NCBI RefSeq assembly: GCF_900142445.1
Contig: NZ_FRAV01000001.1
Span: 1-64,000, forward strand
Origin: Chryseobacterium polytrichastri
Lineage (GTDB): Bacteria; Bacteroidota; Bacteroidia; Flavobacteriales; Weeksellaceae
DNA length: 64,000 nucleotides
Direction: 5' to 3'
The notes below the pieces were generated by a model, which saw only the letters and a list, made by a program, of their open reading frames with translations, was not told the origin of the DNA and ran no database searches. The translations under genes were made by a program, and so were the position numbers. This document shows positions 9,217 through 17,548 of the stretch, piece after piece; position 1 is the first letter of the stretch; every line of letters begins with the position of its first letter.

Positions 9217-10239
9217 ATGGAAATAAATTACTTAAAATACAAAATTCGTAATGGAGATTCCCTTCATTCAATTTCTTCCCGGTTAGGAATGACCGTTGAA
9301 GAGTTAAAACTGTTTCATAATACGCACTGTGAGAAGCTAGATACCCTTTGGTTTGAAAATATAAGTCATATAGAATCTCTATGGGTTCCACAGAATTATA
9401 AAACGGAAGAGCAGAAAGAACAGGAAAAAAGAGAAGACCTTCCTTCATTAAAACGATCAAATGCTTTCCATGCTAAGGAATATAAAGTTTGTGAAACTTT
9501 TGAAAGCATTGATGAGCTTCCTTTAACAGTTGATTATACCGTTAGTTTAGAAAGTCGAAAACTTCAAAACAAACCTATTGTTACATTTAATCGGAAAGAT
9601 TTTATAACCAACGGAGAAGTTCCTGACAATAAAATAAGCACACTTACTCTTGCCTGCATGGAAAGTATATTGCCTGTAGATTTTATACTTCATGATAATG
9701 GGTTGATTGCTGGATTTTTAAATCATAAGGAAATAAAAACACGTCTCAGGCAAAAGCGTTATGATCTTGAAGATTATTTTCAGGGAGAAACGAATACAAG
9801 CTACCTCAAATTATTTCAGGAAAATTGTAGCAATGAGAAGTTATTTTTAAAACAGTTTTGTTCCAGCTTACTTTTTCAGATCTTATTTCCCAATATGGAA
9901 TGGTTTCAAAAAAAAGAATCATGGAGAGAAAACTTCTTCTTTTTTCAAAACTCCTTTCAAATAGCATGTCGTATGGAAGCTGAATATATAGCAGAGGATA
10001 AAGATCATATGCTCACGGTTTTGACAGGGAAAATAGCCGAACCTTGCAGTTTTCAACAACTTAAAAATGGAAACAGAAGCAATGAAGCTGACATAGATAA
10101 TGCTTCAGGAAAAATCCAAATCCAATATACCACCCATAAACAAAATAAATGTTTGATCAGAGCTGAGGCAACTCTAATTTTCAACAGTGAAAAAGCAGTT
10201 GATTACAAACACCATCTCACTTTAACACAAATGATATGA
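9217..10239 (+). CDS. LysM-domain protein of an effector-delivery cassette
   Basis: This 340-aa protein opens with a LysM motif (KYKIRNGDSLHSISSRLGMTVEELKLFHN), a peptidoglycan/chitin-binding fold also used as a docking module in contractile injection systems. The remaining 280 residues match no family I know; they are largely helical and aromatic (QKKESWRENFFFFQNSF). There is no signal peptide. Its stop overlaps the next start in ATGA (10236-10239), so it is translationally coupled to the PAAR-like protein. I infer a structural or adaptor role in loading that protein and the toxin behind it. A cell-wall housekeeping role is less likely without an export signal. Confidence 0.75.
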   Translation: MEINYLKYKIRNGDSLHSISSRLGMTVEELKLFHNTHCEKLDTLWFENISHIESLWVPQNYKTEEQKEQEKREDLPSLKRSNAFHAKEYKVCETFESIDELPLTVDYTVSLESRKLQNKPIVTFNRKDFITNGEVPDNKISTLTLACMESILPVDFILHDNGLIAGFLNHKEIKTRLRQKRYDLEDYFQGETNTSYLKLFQENCSNEKLFLKQFCSSLLFQILFPNMEWFQKKESWRENFFFFQNSFQIACRMEAEYIAEDKDHMLTVLTGKIAEPCSFQQLKNGNRSNEADIDNASGKIQIQYTTHKQNKCLIRAEATLIFNSEKAVDYKHHLTLTQMI

Positions 10240-11066
10240 AAAATTACACCATTCAACAAGGCGATACTTTCAATTCGCTCTCACAGAAATTCAACATTAA
10301 AGATGATGGAGTTTTAAAAACCTATCATAATCTCCATTGCCCAATCGAAGATGTGATGCAGGAACCCATCCCAGGGAAACAAATCATCATTCCTGAAAAT
10401 CCTGATTTTTTTGAAACCAAAGATCCCACTTCTGAAAATCCAAATGATGAGGTAACAGACCCGATGAATGGCTATGATGAGGTAACAAAAAACGAATCTG
10501 AAGCTACAGAATCTGCAAATTCCCAGAAATCAGAGAAAGAAGAAACTGAAAAAGCAAAACAGGAAAATAAAACAAGTAATCACGACGGAAAATATTTCGT
10601 AATCCAGAAAGGGAAAGCTCAATGTAATCAGGGAAATCAATTTCCTCAGTTTAAAGTAAGCTCCCATCAAAGGCATTATTTTAATGATTCGGGAAATGAT
10701 TCCGATTATCTTGCGGTAACAGAAAATGATTTACAGTTTAACCCTTCGGGACCAAGTTTCGGACAATGCAAACTAAAACCTTCTTCAGGTGGTAATCTTC
10801 CCTGTGCTTTTGCGCCTGCCGGAAAATGGCAAAAAGTGTACGAAAAAACAAAAGTCGAAGGTCAAAGTTGTCTTTCAGAGATTTCTGAGCTGATGTGTAG
10901 CACGGGAGGAAAAATCACTGTCCTCAAACATGGACAGCAAAGTGAACTTAGCAAGAAACAAGTTGCAGAGGCTGATACAAGAGAACAGCAGGTGTATAAT
11001 CCTATTGTGGACTTTGAGGAATTTAAAGAAGATATTAATGGTACAGATGAACTTTATTATGTATAA
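10236..11066 (+). CDS. LysM + PAAR-like (DUF4280) spike protein
   Basis: This 276-aa protein has three parts. Residues 1-48 form a second LysM-like motif (YTIQQGDTFNSLSQKFNIKDD). About 50-115 is a Glu/Lys/Ser-rich linker. About 119-235 reads like DUF4280, the PAAR-like domain: an IQKGKAQCNQG opening, Cys-bearing strands (GQCKLKP, LPCAFAPAGKW), a Pro/Gly-rich middle and the closing ELMCSTGGKITV. PAAR-type domains cap the puncturing spike of contractile injection systems and carry effectors. It overlaps the preceding gene by 4 bp and is 3 bp from the following toxin-like gene, the usual order of spike then cargo. Confidence 0.82.
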   Translation: MKNYTIQQGDTFNSLSQKFNIKDDGVLKTYHNLHCPIEDVMQEPIPGKQIIIPENPDFFETKDPTSENPNDEVTDPMNGYDEVTKNESEATESANSQKSEKEETEKAKQENKTSNHDGKYFVIQKGKAQCNQGNQFPQFKVSSHQRHYFNDSGNDSDYLAVTENDLQFNPSGPSFGQCKLKPSSGGNLPCAFAPAGKWQKVYEKTKVEGQSCLSEISELMCSTGGKITVLKHGQQSELSKKQVAEADTREQQVYNPIVDFEEFKEDINGTDELYYV

Positions 11067-11069
11067 GCT

Positions 11070-13547
11070 ATGGTAGGAAATATTATTGGAAATCAGAATC
11101 CTGTAGTCGGAATAAGCTACAGCTACGAGCTTAATCCGCTAGGTCTTTTAGGTTCTTTGGGAAGTAACTATGAATGGCAAATTTTCAAAAAACAAAAAAC
11201 CGGACGATGGAAAGACATTACCAACACGCCCAAAAAAGGAAATAAGGCAACCTATCAATTTGGAGAAATCGCGATGGGAATTGAATTTGAAATGAAGGTC
11301 TACGAAATCAAAGAAGGACTGCTTTCAGGAATAGGTTCCTCAAAGAATTTAATCGGAACTCTTTCTGTGATTCCCACAAGAAATGAAGTGCCTAAAATAG
11401 ATAGAGTTACCTTGTTCAACAGAGGCGCAAAAGATATCAACAAAGCCAATTATCGAGATACCTTAATAGCACAAGCTCATTGCATTGCAATGTTTAATCA
11501 GGAAATAGAATTTCATCTCTGGGAGGATGATGCTGAGGGAAGAGGTCCCAATGCTGAGGTCAATAAAAACAATCGTTATTCTAAAACATATAAAGCCCGA
11601 GTCAATGAAAAAGGCCTTGCCGAAGTGAAGATATCCCTGATGTCAGAAGAAAAAATACTTCGACAAATTGCTGATAAGTATATGATGAAGGGCGATCAGA
11701 GCGAAGGAGCTTATCATGAATATTATGTAACGGCAAGTCATGCAGGGAAAATACTTGGCGCGAGTCAGGTTAATGTGAATGTTGCCAATCCTGATTATAA
11801 AAAAGAGAAAGCTCAACCTCAAAAAGATACACCGAAGTTTCCGGAAAACCCGAGACACAACAAACAAAAGGATCCGAAAGGAAATATTATAGAAGCCGTT
11901 TTTATTAATAACGAAGGCAAAGAACTTTCTAAAATCACAGTGGGAGACCCTTTACGTGTAAGAATACACAGTAAAAATATGGTGGGTAAGCATATTCAGT
12001 ATGTGATTTGGGAGAAGGATGCTACCTCTAATGATGAGATCTACCGCAGCAAGATGATCAAAATTCCCGGTGATGTTTGTGATACTTATGCCATTATCTT
12101 GGATAAAGATCTGTTTAAAAAAGGAATTGATCTTCCATTTGGTGATCCAGATGCAGATCAACAGCATTATTTTATTGAAATTATTTCTTTAGATTTATCT
12201 GCCCAGTCGGTGAAGTTTGGAGTGGATATGGAAAATGGCCTTCTTGAAGTGGAACAGGTGAAAAGCCCTTCGATTATTAAGGAACCGAAAGTTATGGAGA
12301 AGAAAAAAGAAAAAGGAAAATGTCCTAATTGTGAAAAAGATATAACGGTTGAACAATTACAAAAAATATATACTGCTAGCAAAGATGTTACTCTTATTTC
12401 TGAGTTAACTAAGTATTTAAATAAATATAAGAAAGAATATAAACTTGATACGTGTGCTAGAAAAGCTCATTTTTTCGCACTATCAATTCAAGAGTCTGGT
12501 TTAGATTTAATAGGAGCTATTTCTGGAGAAGGATTGAATTATTCTGCCGAAGCATTACCTATTCAATTTAAGGCATTTAGAAAAACAAATAGTCAAGGAC
12601 GATCAGTTGATAAGTATGGAAATCCAACAACTGATAATACTAAAACAGTTCCAAATGATTTAGCATATCAATATGGAAGAAGCTCAAGAAATGGTTACAT
12701 TGCAAATAAGAAAAAAATTGCTGAAATAGCGTATGGAAATCGTCCAGAATTGGGCAATAGATCACCTGAAGATGCATGGAATTTTAGAGGACGTGGTCTA
12801 TTGCAAATTACAGGTAGGACTACATATGGAGAAATTCAAAAAAGAATAAATAAATTCGCTTCTTCAGAAAATATTAAAATTGAAGATGGGATGGATAGAG
12901 ATTATTCAGCAAAAGAGGCTGCTCTTACAGGAATGGCAGATTGGTATAAAGAAGATATGTATGTTGCCGCTGAAAAAACTGGAAAATTGCCAGATGATGA
13001 TGTTGTAGACCTTATTGTTAACATTATAAATAAGAATACTAATTCTAGAACTAAACGAAAGGAGCATTATAAAATAACAAAAATTATTTTTGAAGTTGAT
13101 TTATGTCCTTATGCCAAACCACAGCAAGTAAAGAAAGCAGAATCAAAAGAACAAAAAATAGATAAAAGTGGAAGCTACGATATTGAAAAGGCCGTTGCTC
13201 ATCTTAATAAGAATGCTCTTCCAAAATCAAACAGTCAGTGCGCTTTATATGTTAGACAAGCAATAAATGCAGGTGGAATATATAACTTATCGGGACATGC
13301 AAGAGAATATTATAATACAGATAAATTGGTAAAGTCTGGATTTACAAAAATAGGAACAAATATAGAATCTATAAATTTAGAAAAGGGTGATATTGCTGCA
13401 TTTTCTGGTGTAAAAGGACATTCATATGGTCATATTGCGATGTGGAATGGATCGCAATGGGTATCTGATTTTAAACAAAAATCTTTTTGGGTAGCAAATC
13501 AATATTCTGTTGAAAAAAAATACGCTATTTATAGATGGAATAGGTAA
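11070..13547 (+). CDS. Dual peptidoglycan-hydrolase effector (GH19-like + CHAP/NlpC-like)
   Basis: This 825-aa protein has no signal peptide. Residues 1-400 are beta-rich, with two or three Ig-like units (SYEL...YEWQIFKK; DPLRVRIHSKNMVGKHIQYVIWEKD), probably for docking. A CPNC motif (418-421) starts a GH19/lysozyme-like domain with HFFALSIQESGLD (Glu about 475), GEGLNYSAEAL and NFRGRGLLQITGR (571-583). The last 140 residues look like a Cys/His amidase of CHAP/NlpC type, with SQCALYVRQAI (Cys about 724), YGHIAMWNG (His about 788) and a following Asp (about 800). Together these would cut glycan strands and peptides. DNA from about 12.3 kb on appears visibly more AT-rich than the upstream half, as expected of an exchanged toxin tip. 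A lipoprotein gene follows 54 bp later. Confidence 0.82.
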   Translation: MVGNIIGNQNPVVGISYSYELNPLGLLGSLGSNYEWQIFKKQKTGRWKDITNTPKKGNKATYQFGEIAMGIEFEMKVYEIKEGLLSGIGSSKNLIGTLSVIPTRNEVPKIDRVTLFNRGAKDINKANYRDTLIAQAHCIAMFNQEIEFHLWEDDAEGRGPNAEVNKNNRYSKTYKARVNEKGLAEVKISLMSEEKILRQIADKYMMKGDQSEGAYHEYYVTASHAGKILGASQVNVNVANPDYKKEKAQPQKDTPKFPENPRHNKQKDPKGNIIEAVFINNEGKELSKITVGDPLRVRIHSKNMVGKHIQYVIWEKDATSNDEIYRSKMIKIPGDVCDTYAIILDKDLFKKGIDLPFGDPDADQQHYFIEIISLDLSAQSVKFGVDMENGLLEVEQVKSPSIIKEPKVMEKKKEKGKCPNCEKDITVEQLQKIYTASKDVTLISELTKYLNKYKKEYKLDTCARKAHFFALSIQESGLDLIGAISGEGLNYSAEALPIQFKAFRKTNSQGRSVDKYGNPTTDNTKTVPNDLAYQYGRSSRNGYIANKKKIAEIAYGNRPELGNRSPEDAWNFRGRGLLQITGRTTYGEIQKRINKFASSENIKIEDGMDRDYSAKEAALTGMADWYKEDMYVAAEKTGKLPDDDVVDLIVNIINKNTNSRTKRKEHYKITKIIFEVDLCPYAKPQQVKKAESKEQKIDKSGSYDIEKAVAHLNKNALPKSNSQCALYVRQAINAGGIYNLSGHAREYYNTDKLVKSGFTKIGTNIESINLEKGDIAAFSGVKGHSYGHIAMWNGSQWVSDFKQKSFWVANQYSVEKKYAIYRWNR

Positions 13548-13601
13548 CAATAGTTTTACCTAATCAAATAATACTAATTAACATTTTAAGACTTTAATTT
13601 T

Positions 13602-14624
13602 ATGAAAAAAATATTTCTTTTATCCATTTTTATTTGGCTGTTTGCGGGTTGTAAGCAAGAAAAAAAGGATGAAAATAAATCATCCACAATTGTAACTAAT
13701 AATGATAATGAAGAGGCGATAAATAAAATAAAAGAATTTTACACATTATTTTATACTAGTAGCAAACCTTTCTATAATGAGGAATTAAAAAAGCAATATG
13801 TTTCCGAACGTATTATAAAAAGGATAGATAGTTTAAATTCAGACGAAGAAAACCTTATTCTAGATTATGACCCTTTTATAAATGGACAAGATTATGATGG
13901 AAATATTATAAAAAAAACAATAGAAATAAAACCTATAAATAATAAAAATGAGTATAGAGTAAGCTTTTTACTATTTGGAGAAAAAAATGAAAAGAAAACA
14001 AATATAGATTTACTATTAAAGAAAAATCAAGATGGAAAATTTCTCATATACAGTATATTAAGCAATGAGTATTTAAATTTCAATAACTTAAGCAAAAAAA
14101 TAAATTCAGATACTAATCCAAATAAGGTTAATAAAGATGATTATATAATAAGCTTAATGAAAAGCAATCTTTCTACTCCTGAAAAAGTAACAAATCATTT
14201 AATTTTCACTAAAGATGAAAAAGGAGAATTAATAGTGAATACAGAAATATTAAATTATATTCAAAGAAATACAAGTGAAACTAATAATGCTTACACTATG
14301 GCATTATCTAAATATGTAACCAATCTTATAATTGAATATTATGAAAAGAATATATCAATTTTCACTGAAAATGATTTATTTAAGATTATTGCATATGCCG
14401 CAAATACAACAGATCCTTTGTTTAAAAAGTTTTGGAAGAATAATATTGAAAAATGGAGTAATGGAAATAAAGGATATATTCTAGGATTTTGTAATGTCGC
14501 ATATCATAATCAGATATGGAATAAATTGACAGAGAACTTTAAACAGAATAAATATTATAATCTACCTTATTTAGAAGATATGGTATGGTTTGGAAGTGAT
14601 TTTGATAAAACTGGAGCTCCATAA
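13602..14624 (+). CDS. Lipoprotein; candidate immunity protein
   Basis: This 340-aa protein has a lipoprotein signal (hydrophobic stretch ending LFAGC, lipidated Cys17) and a Lys/Glu/Asn-rich mature part with no family I recognise. It lies directly downstream of the peptidoglycan-hydrolase effector and shares its AT-rich composition. Effectors that attack the wall need immunity proteins in the periplasm, and lipoproteins are a common form, so I infer it protects the producer and kin from that toxin. That assignment rests on position, export signal and composition only. It could instead be an unrelated lipoprotein. Confidence 0.6.
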   Translation: MKKIFLLSIFIWLFAGCKQEKKDENKSSTIVTNNDNEEAINKIKEFYTLFYTSSKPFYNEELKKQYVSERIIKRIDSLNSDEENLILDYDPFINGQDYDGNIIKKTIEIKPINNKNEYRVSFLLFGEKNEKKTNIDLLLKKNQDGKFLIYSILSNEYLNFNNLSKKINSDTNPNKVNKDDYIISLMKSNLSTPEKVTNHLIFTKDEKGELIVNTEILNYIQRNTSETNNAYTMALSKYVTNLIIEYYEKNISIFTENDLFKIIAYAANTTDPLFKKFWKNNIEKWSNGNKGYILGFCNVAYHNQIWNKLTENFKQNKYYNLPYLEDMVWFGSDFDKTGAP

Positions 14625-14720
14625 TATATAATTAATCCTTTAGTGACATCGTCGTCACACTATGCAAAAAGTATAATATAAATACCTGTGCTCAAAAAAT
14701 GCATTTTCTTACATAGAATT

Positions 14721-15668
14721 CTACAAATCAATCTTCTTTCCTTGTTCCGGGAAGATGTAAGTAACTCCTAGAGTCTTTTGTTCTTTAAGTTGTTTTTTTA
14801 TTCGCTCTATATTATTATCTACAGGTTTAAGATGGGTGATAATGATAGGAACTTGTTTTAATTTTCCGGGTTGACAAAAACTGTTTAGGACGGTTAATTC
14901 AGATTCTAATAATTTGGGAGTAAGATGGCCAAACAAAGACTTGTCTGGCTGTTCATTTGGAAAAGAAACTTCAATTAAAATGCCTTTTAATTTTTGGGCA
15001 TTAATATAAGGTGCAATCTGTTTCCATAAATTCTGAAGCAGGTTGCTTTGCTCTATAGAATCGCTGCCGGTATCTCCAAGATATAATAGATAATCACCAT
15101 TTTGTCGTAAAAGAAATGCCGTACTCTCGTAAGGTTTTACATGGCTCAGTGGAAATGCCGTTACATACATCTCTGTATCGGTTAAAGGAATTTCCTTGCT
15201 TGTTTCTAAATTTACAATGCTGTATTTATTAAGATGAGGTGCTTCCCCAACATTGGTAAAGTTGGCCCAAGATTTCCATGAAAAATATTTATCTGTAAGT
15301 ATTTCTGCTACAGAAGGAAGGGCGTAAATATATTTTTTAGTATCGTCGGGGCTGTTTAAAATCAAACCACTTGCATGATCTAGATGAGCATGAGAAATAA
15401 GATAGCCTTTAATATTTTTTTGGATCACCTGTAATGCTGAATTTCCCTTGAAGTTTCCTTTCTGTATGGCTTTTTCAATTCCTGAGCGTAATGTTCCGGC
15501 ATCAAGACAAACATAATTTTCAGAATTCGCCGGAGCAGCCATATAACTGGATAAGTTACTTTCTTCACCGCCACCATATATTCCTAATGGAACCACTTTG
15601 AAACTGTTTTGAGCCGAACAAAGTATTGAAGAGGAAAAAATAATCAGAGGAAAAAAATATTTTCTCAT
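14721..15668 (-). CDS. MBL-fold hydrolase, class II cyclic-nucleotide phosphodiesterase type
   Basis: This 315-aa protein has a signal peptide (SSSILCSAQ) and the metal-binding motif SHAHLDHASGL. The layout recalls class II 3',5'-cyclic-AMP phosphodiesterases: PLGIYGGGEESNLSSYM at the start, VCLDAGTLRSGI, AFPLSHVKPYESTAFLL, LLYLGDTGSDS and FGHLTPKLLESEL. Members of that group hydrolyse cAMP and in bacteria are often periplasmic. The activity is inferred from these motifs; another phosphoester is possible. It is convergent with the candidate immunity gene and monocistronic. Confidence 0.85.
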   Translation of the reverse strand: MRKYFFPLIIFSSSILCSAQNSFKVVPLGIYGGGEESNLSSYMAAPANSENYVCLDAGTLRSGIEKAIQKGNFKGNSALQVIQKNIKGYLISHAHLDHASGLILNSPDDTKKYIYALPSVAEILTDKYFSWKSWANFTNVGEAPHLNKYSIVNLETSKEIPLTDTEMYVTAFPLSHVKPYESTAFLLRQNGDYLLYLGDTGSDSIEQSNLLQNLWKQIAPYINAQKLKGILIEVSFPNEQPDKSLFGHLTPKLLESELTVLNSFCQPGKLKQVPIIITHLKPVDNNIERIKKQLKEQKTLGVTYIFPEQGKKIDL

Positions 15669-15796
15669 ATAGAATAGGTGCTATAGTTATATAGATTGAA
15701 GAATTATATTGCAAATTTAAATTAAAAAATGACGACCTACAAAATTTACGCAGAATAGACTTTATGAACAGGATTCTTTTAATTTATTCGTTTACA

Positions 15797-17236
15797 TTAT
15801 ATTTTTGCTAACCATTTAGTTAAATCAACATCAGAAGATAGATTAAACTTTTTTTTCAAACGATACTTCTTGGTTTGTACAGTTCGTAGGGTTACATTTT
15901 CAATACGTGCTATATCTTTATTAATAAGATTTAGCCTTAAATAGGCACAGAATTTAATATCATGCTCGGTAAGCTCAGAATGTTGTTGAATAATTTTAGC
16001 ATAAAACTCAGGATAAACTTCCTTAAATCTTATAAGAAAAAAGGGATCTCCATTTTTGGCTAGCATTATAATTTCATCAAAAGACTCGTTTACTTTTCTT
16101 TTCAGAAGATCAGTTTCTGTAGATTTTTCAAAAAGTAAGCTATCTTTCTGTCTCTGTTTTTTAAGGTAATTTTTTCGGATAAAATAAATCGTTAAAAAAC
16201 ATAAAATGATAATGCTTCCTATAATAAGATAAAGCTTGTTTTGCTTTTGTCGGTCTTCTTTCTCATTTTGTTTAACGATATTTTGTACAACAACATTTAT
16301 GGCCTCTTTCTGTTCATTTTCTATGGTATCATTAATGAGTTTGTATTTTCTTAAGTATAAATCAGACTTTTCTTTGTTATTGAGAACACCGTAAATACTG
16401 GAAATAGAATCATATAAAACTCTTTTATTGATTTTAAATTTTATCTTTTCAAAGTACTGAAGAGATTTTAAATAATAGTCCAGTGTTTTTTCAGGGTTCT
16501 TTCTTACATATGATAAGTTTCCCCGACCATACCAAGCCAATCCTTTAATAGCAAGAATACTGCTGTCTTGTGCGGTTAATGCTTTATTCAGATAATATTC
16601 GGCAGAATCAAGATGGCTTTTACTTTTTATAAAACGATTGGCTATTTGAGTATAAACAATCCCGCTTGGTATATATTGCAAAGATTTTTTTTCTAGAACA
16701 ATAAGAGAATCCTTTTGATTCATGAAGTTCAGCCGTTTCCAAATATGGGTGTAAAATAAAAGAAAGTTTTTCTGTTTTTCATTAGAAATTTGCCTAGAAA
16801 ATTCTATGGCTTTATTAAAGTTTTCATTAGACTTTTCAAGCAATCCCAATTTTGTATCAATCTTGGCATATTCACTGTAAAGTCTTGCCTCTAATAATGG
16901 ATCATTCATACCTTCCATTTCAACTTTAGCTTTGTCGAGATAATATATACTTTGATTGATTTTGCTTAATAAAAGAGAGATAAAAGCAATATTTATATAA
17001 CCGTTAGCAACACCTACTTTGTCTTTCTTTTTCTGGCATTCTTTCAAAGCCTTCATATTATATTCTAATGCTTTTACAAATTCGCCTTTATCTGCAAATT
17101 CTGCAGTTACTTTTATGGTTTCAGGAAAAAAAGAATAATCTTGAGCATTATATTTTACTGTAAGTAGGAGGGTAAGCAGTAAAAGTATTTTAAAATTTGA
17201 ATGAAATATCAACATTAACTTGTGTTTATTATCCAA
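15797..17236 (-). CDS. TPR-transmembrane-HTH regulator, paralogue 1
   Basis: This 479-aa protein has an N-terminal signal or anchor (ILLLLTLLLTVKYNAQ), tetratricopeptide-type repeats over about residues 35-310, one membrane helix (about 335-353, LYLIIGSIIILCFLTIYFI), a short coiled coil and a C-terminal LuxR-like helix-turn-helix (about 422-479, LTEHDIKFCAYLRLNLINKDIA then VTLRTVQTKKYRLKKKF). This predicts a periplasmic sensor wired to a cytoplasmic DNA-binding domain without a kinase. It diverges from the 686-aa surface-protein gene and is a clear paralogue of the protein at 30619-32034. The start may instead be the ATG at 17215. Confidence 0.85.
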   Translation of the reverse strand: MDNKHKLMLIFHSNFKILLLLTLLLTVKYNAQDYSFFPETIKVTAEFADKGEFVKALEYNMKALKECQKKKDKVGVANGYINIAFISLLLSKINQSIYYLDKAKVEMEGMNDPLLEARLYSEYAKIDTKLGLLEKSNENFNKAIEFSRQISNEKQKNFLLFYTHIWKRLNFMNQKDSLIVLEKKSLQYIPSGIVYTQIANRFIKSKSHLDSAEYYLNKALTAQDSSILAIKGLAWYGRGNLSYVRKNPEKTLDYYLKSLQYFEKIKFKINKRVLYDSISSIYGVLNNKEKSDLYLRKYKLINDTIENEQKEAINVVVQNIVKQNEKEDRQKQNKLYLIIGSIIILCFLTIYFIRKNYLKKQRQKDSLLFEKSTETDLLKRKVNESFDEIIMLAKNGDPFFLIRFKEVYPEFYAKIIQQHSELTEHDIKFCAYLRLNLINKDIARIENVTLRTVQTKKYRLKKKFNLSSDVDLTKWLAKI

Positions 17237-17382
17237 AAGTAAAAATTTTATAAAAATAATTTTCTTAAATCTTTTAAAAATTTCTAAAATTCTTTAAAAA
17301 TCATCATTAAAAGTATTTTTTAAGTACTGCATCTCTACTTGATGAGCGTTGTATGTTACTGATAATCAATTATAAATTGTTT

Positions 17383-17431
17383 TGTAGTGTCATTGTAGTC
17401 GCTCTTTTTCAGTATGCTGGTTATAGATTTG
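17383..17431 (+). promoter_or_regulatory. Direct-repeat activator site plus promoter for surface protein 1
   Basis: TGTAGT (17383-17388) and TGTAGT (17394-17399) are separated by 5 bp, one helical turn apart. TAGATTTG (17424-17431) begins 25 bp after the last base of the second repeat and is followed by C. The same pattern with the same spacing recurs upstream of the 1853-aa protein and at 32202. The repeats occupy the region of the missing -33 element, as an activator would. The rest of the 17237-17548 gap shows no gene. Confidence 0.75.
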
Positions 17432-17548
17432 CAGAAACAAATGAACATCGAAATACTTTAAAATATACTAGTCATTTTTAAGTACGAGATACGATTCTAA
17501 ACACACAAAAAGAACAAGAAAATTTATTACAAACAAAAAAAATTAAGA

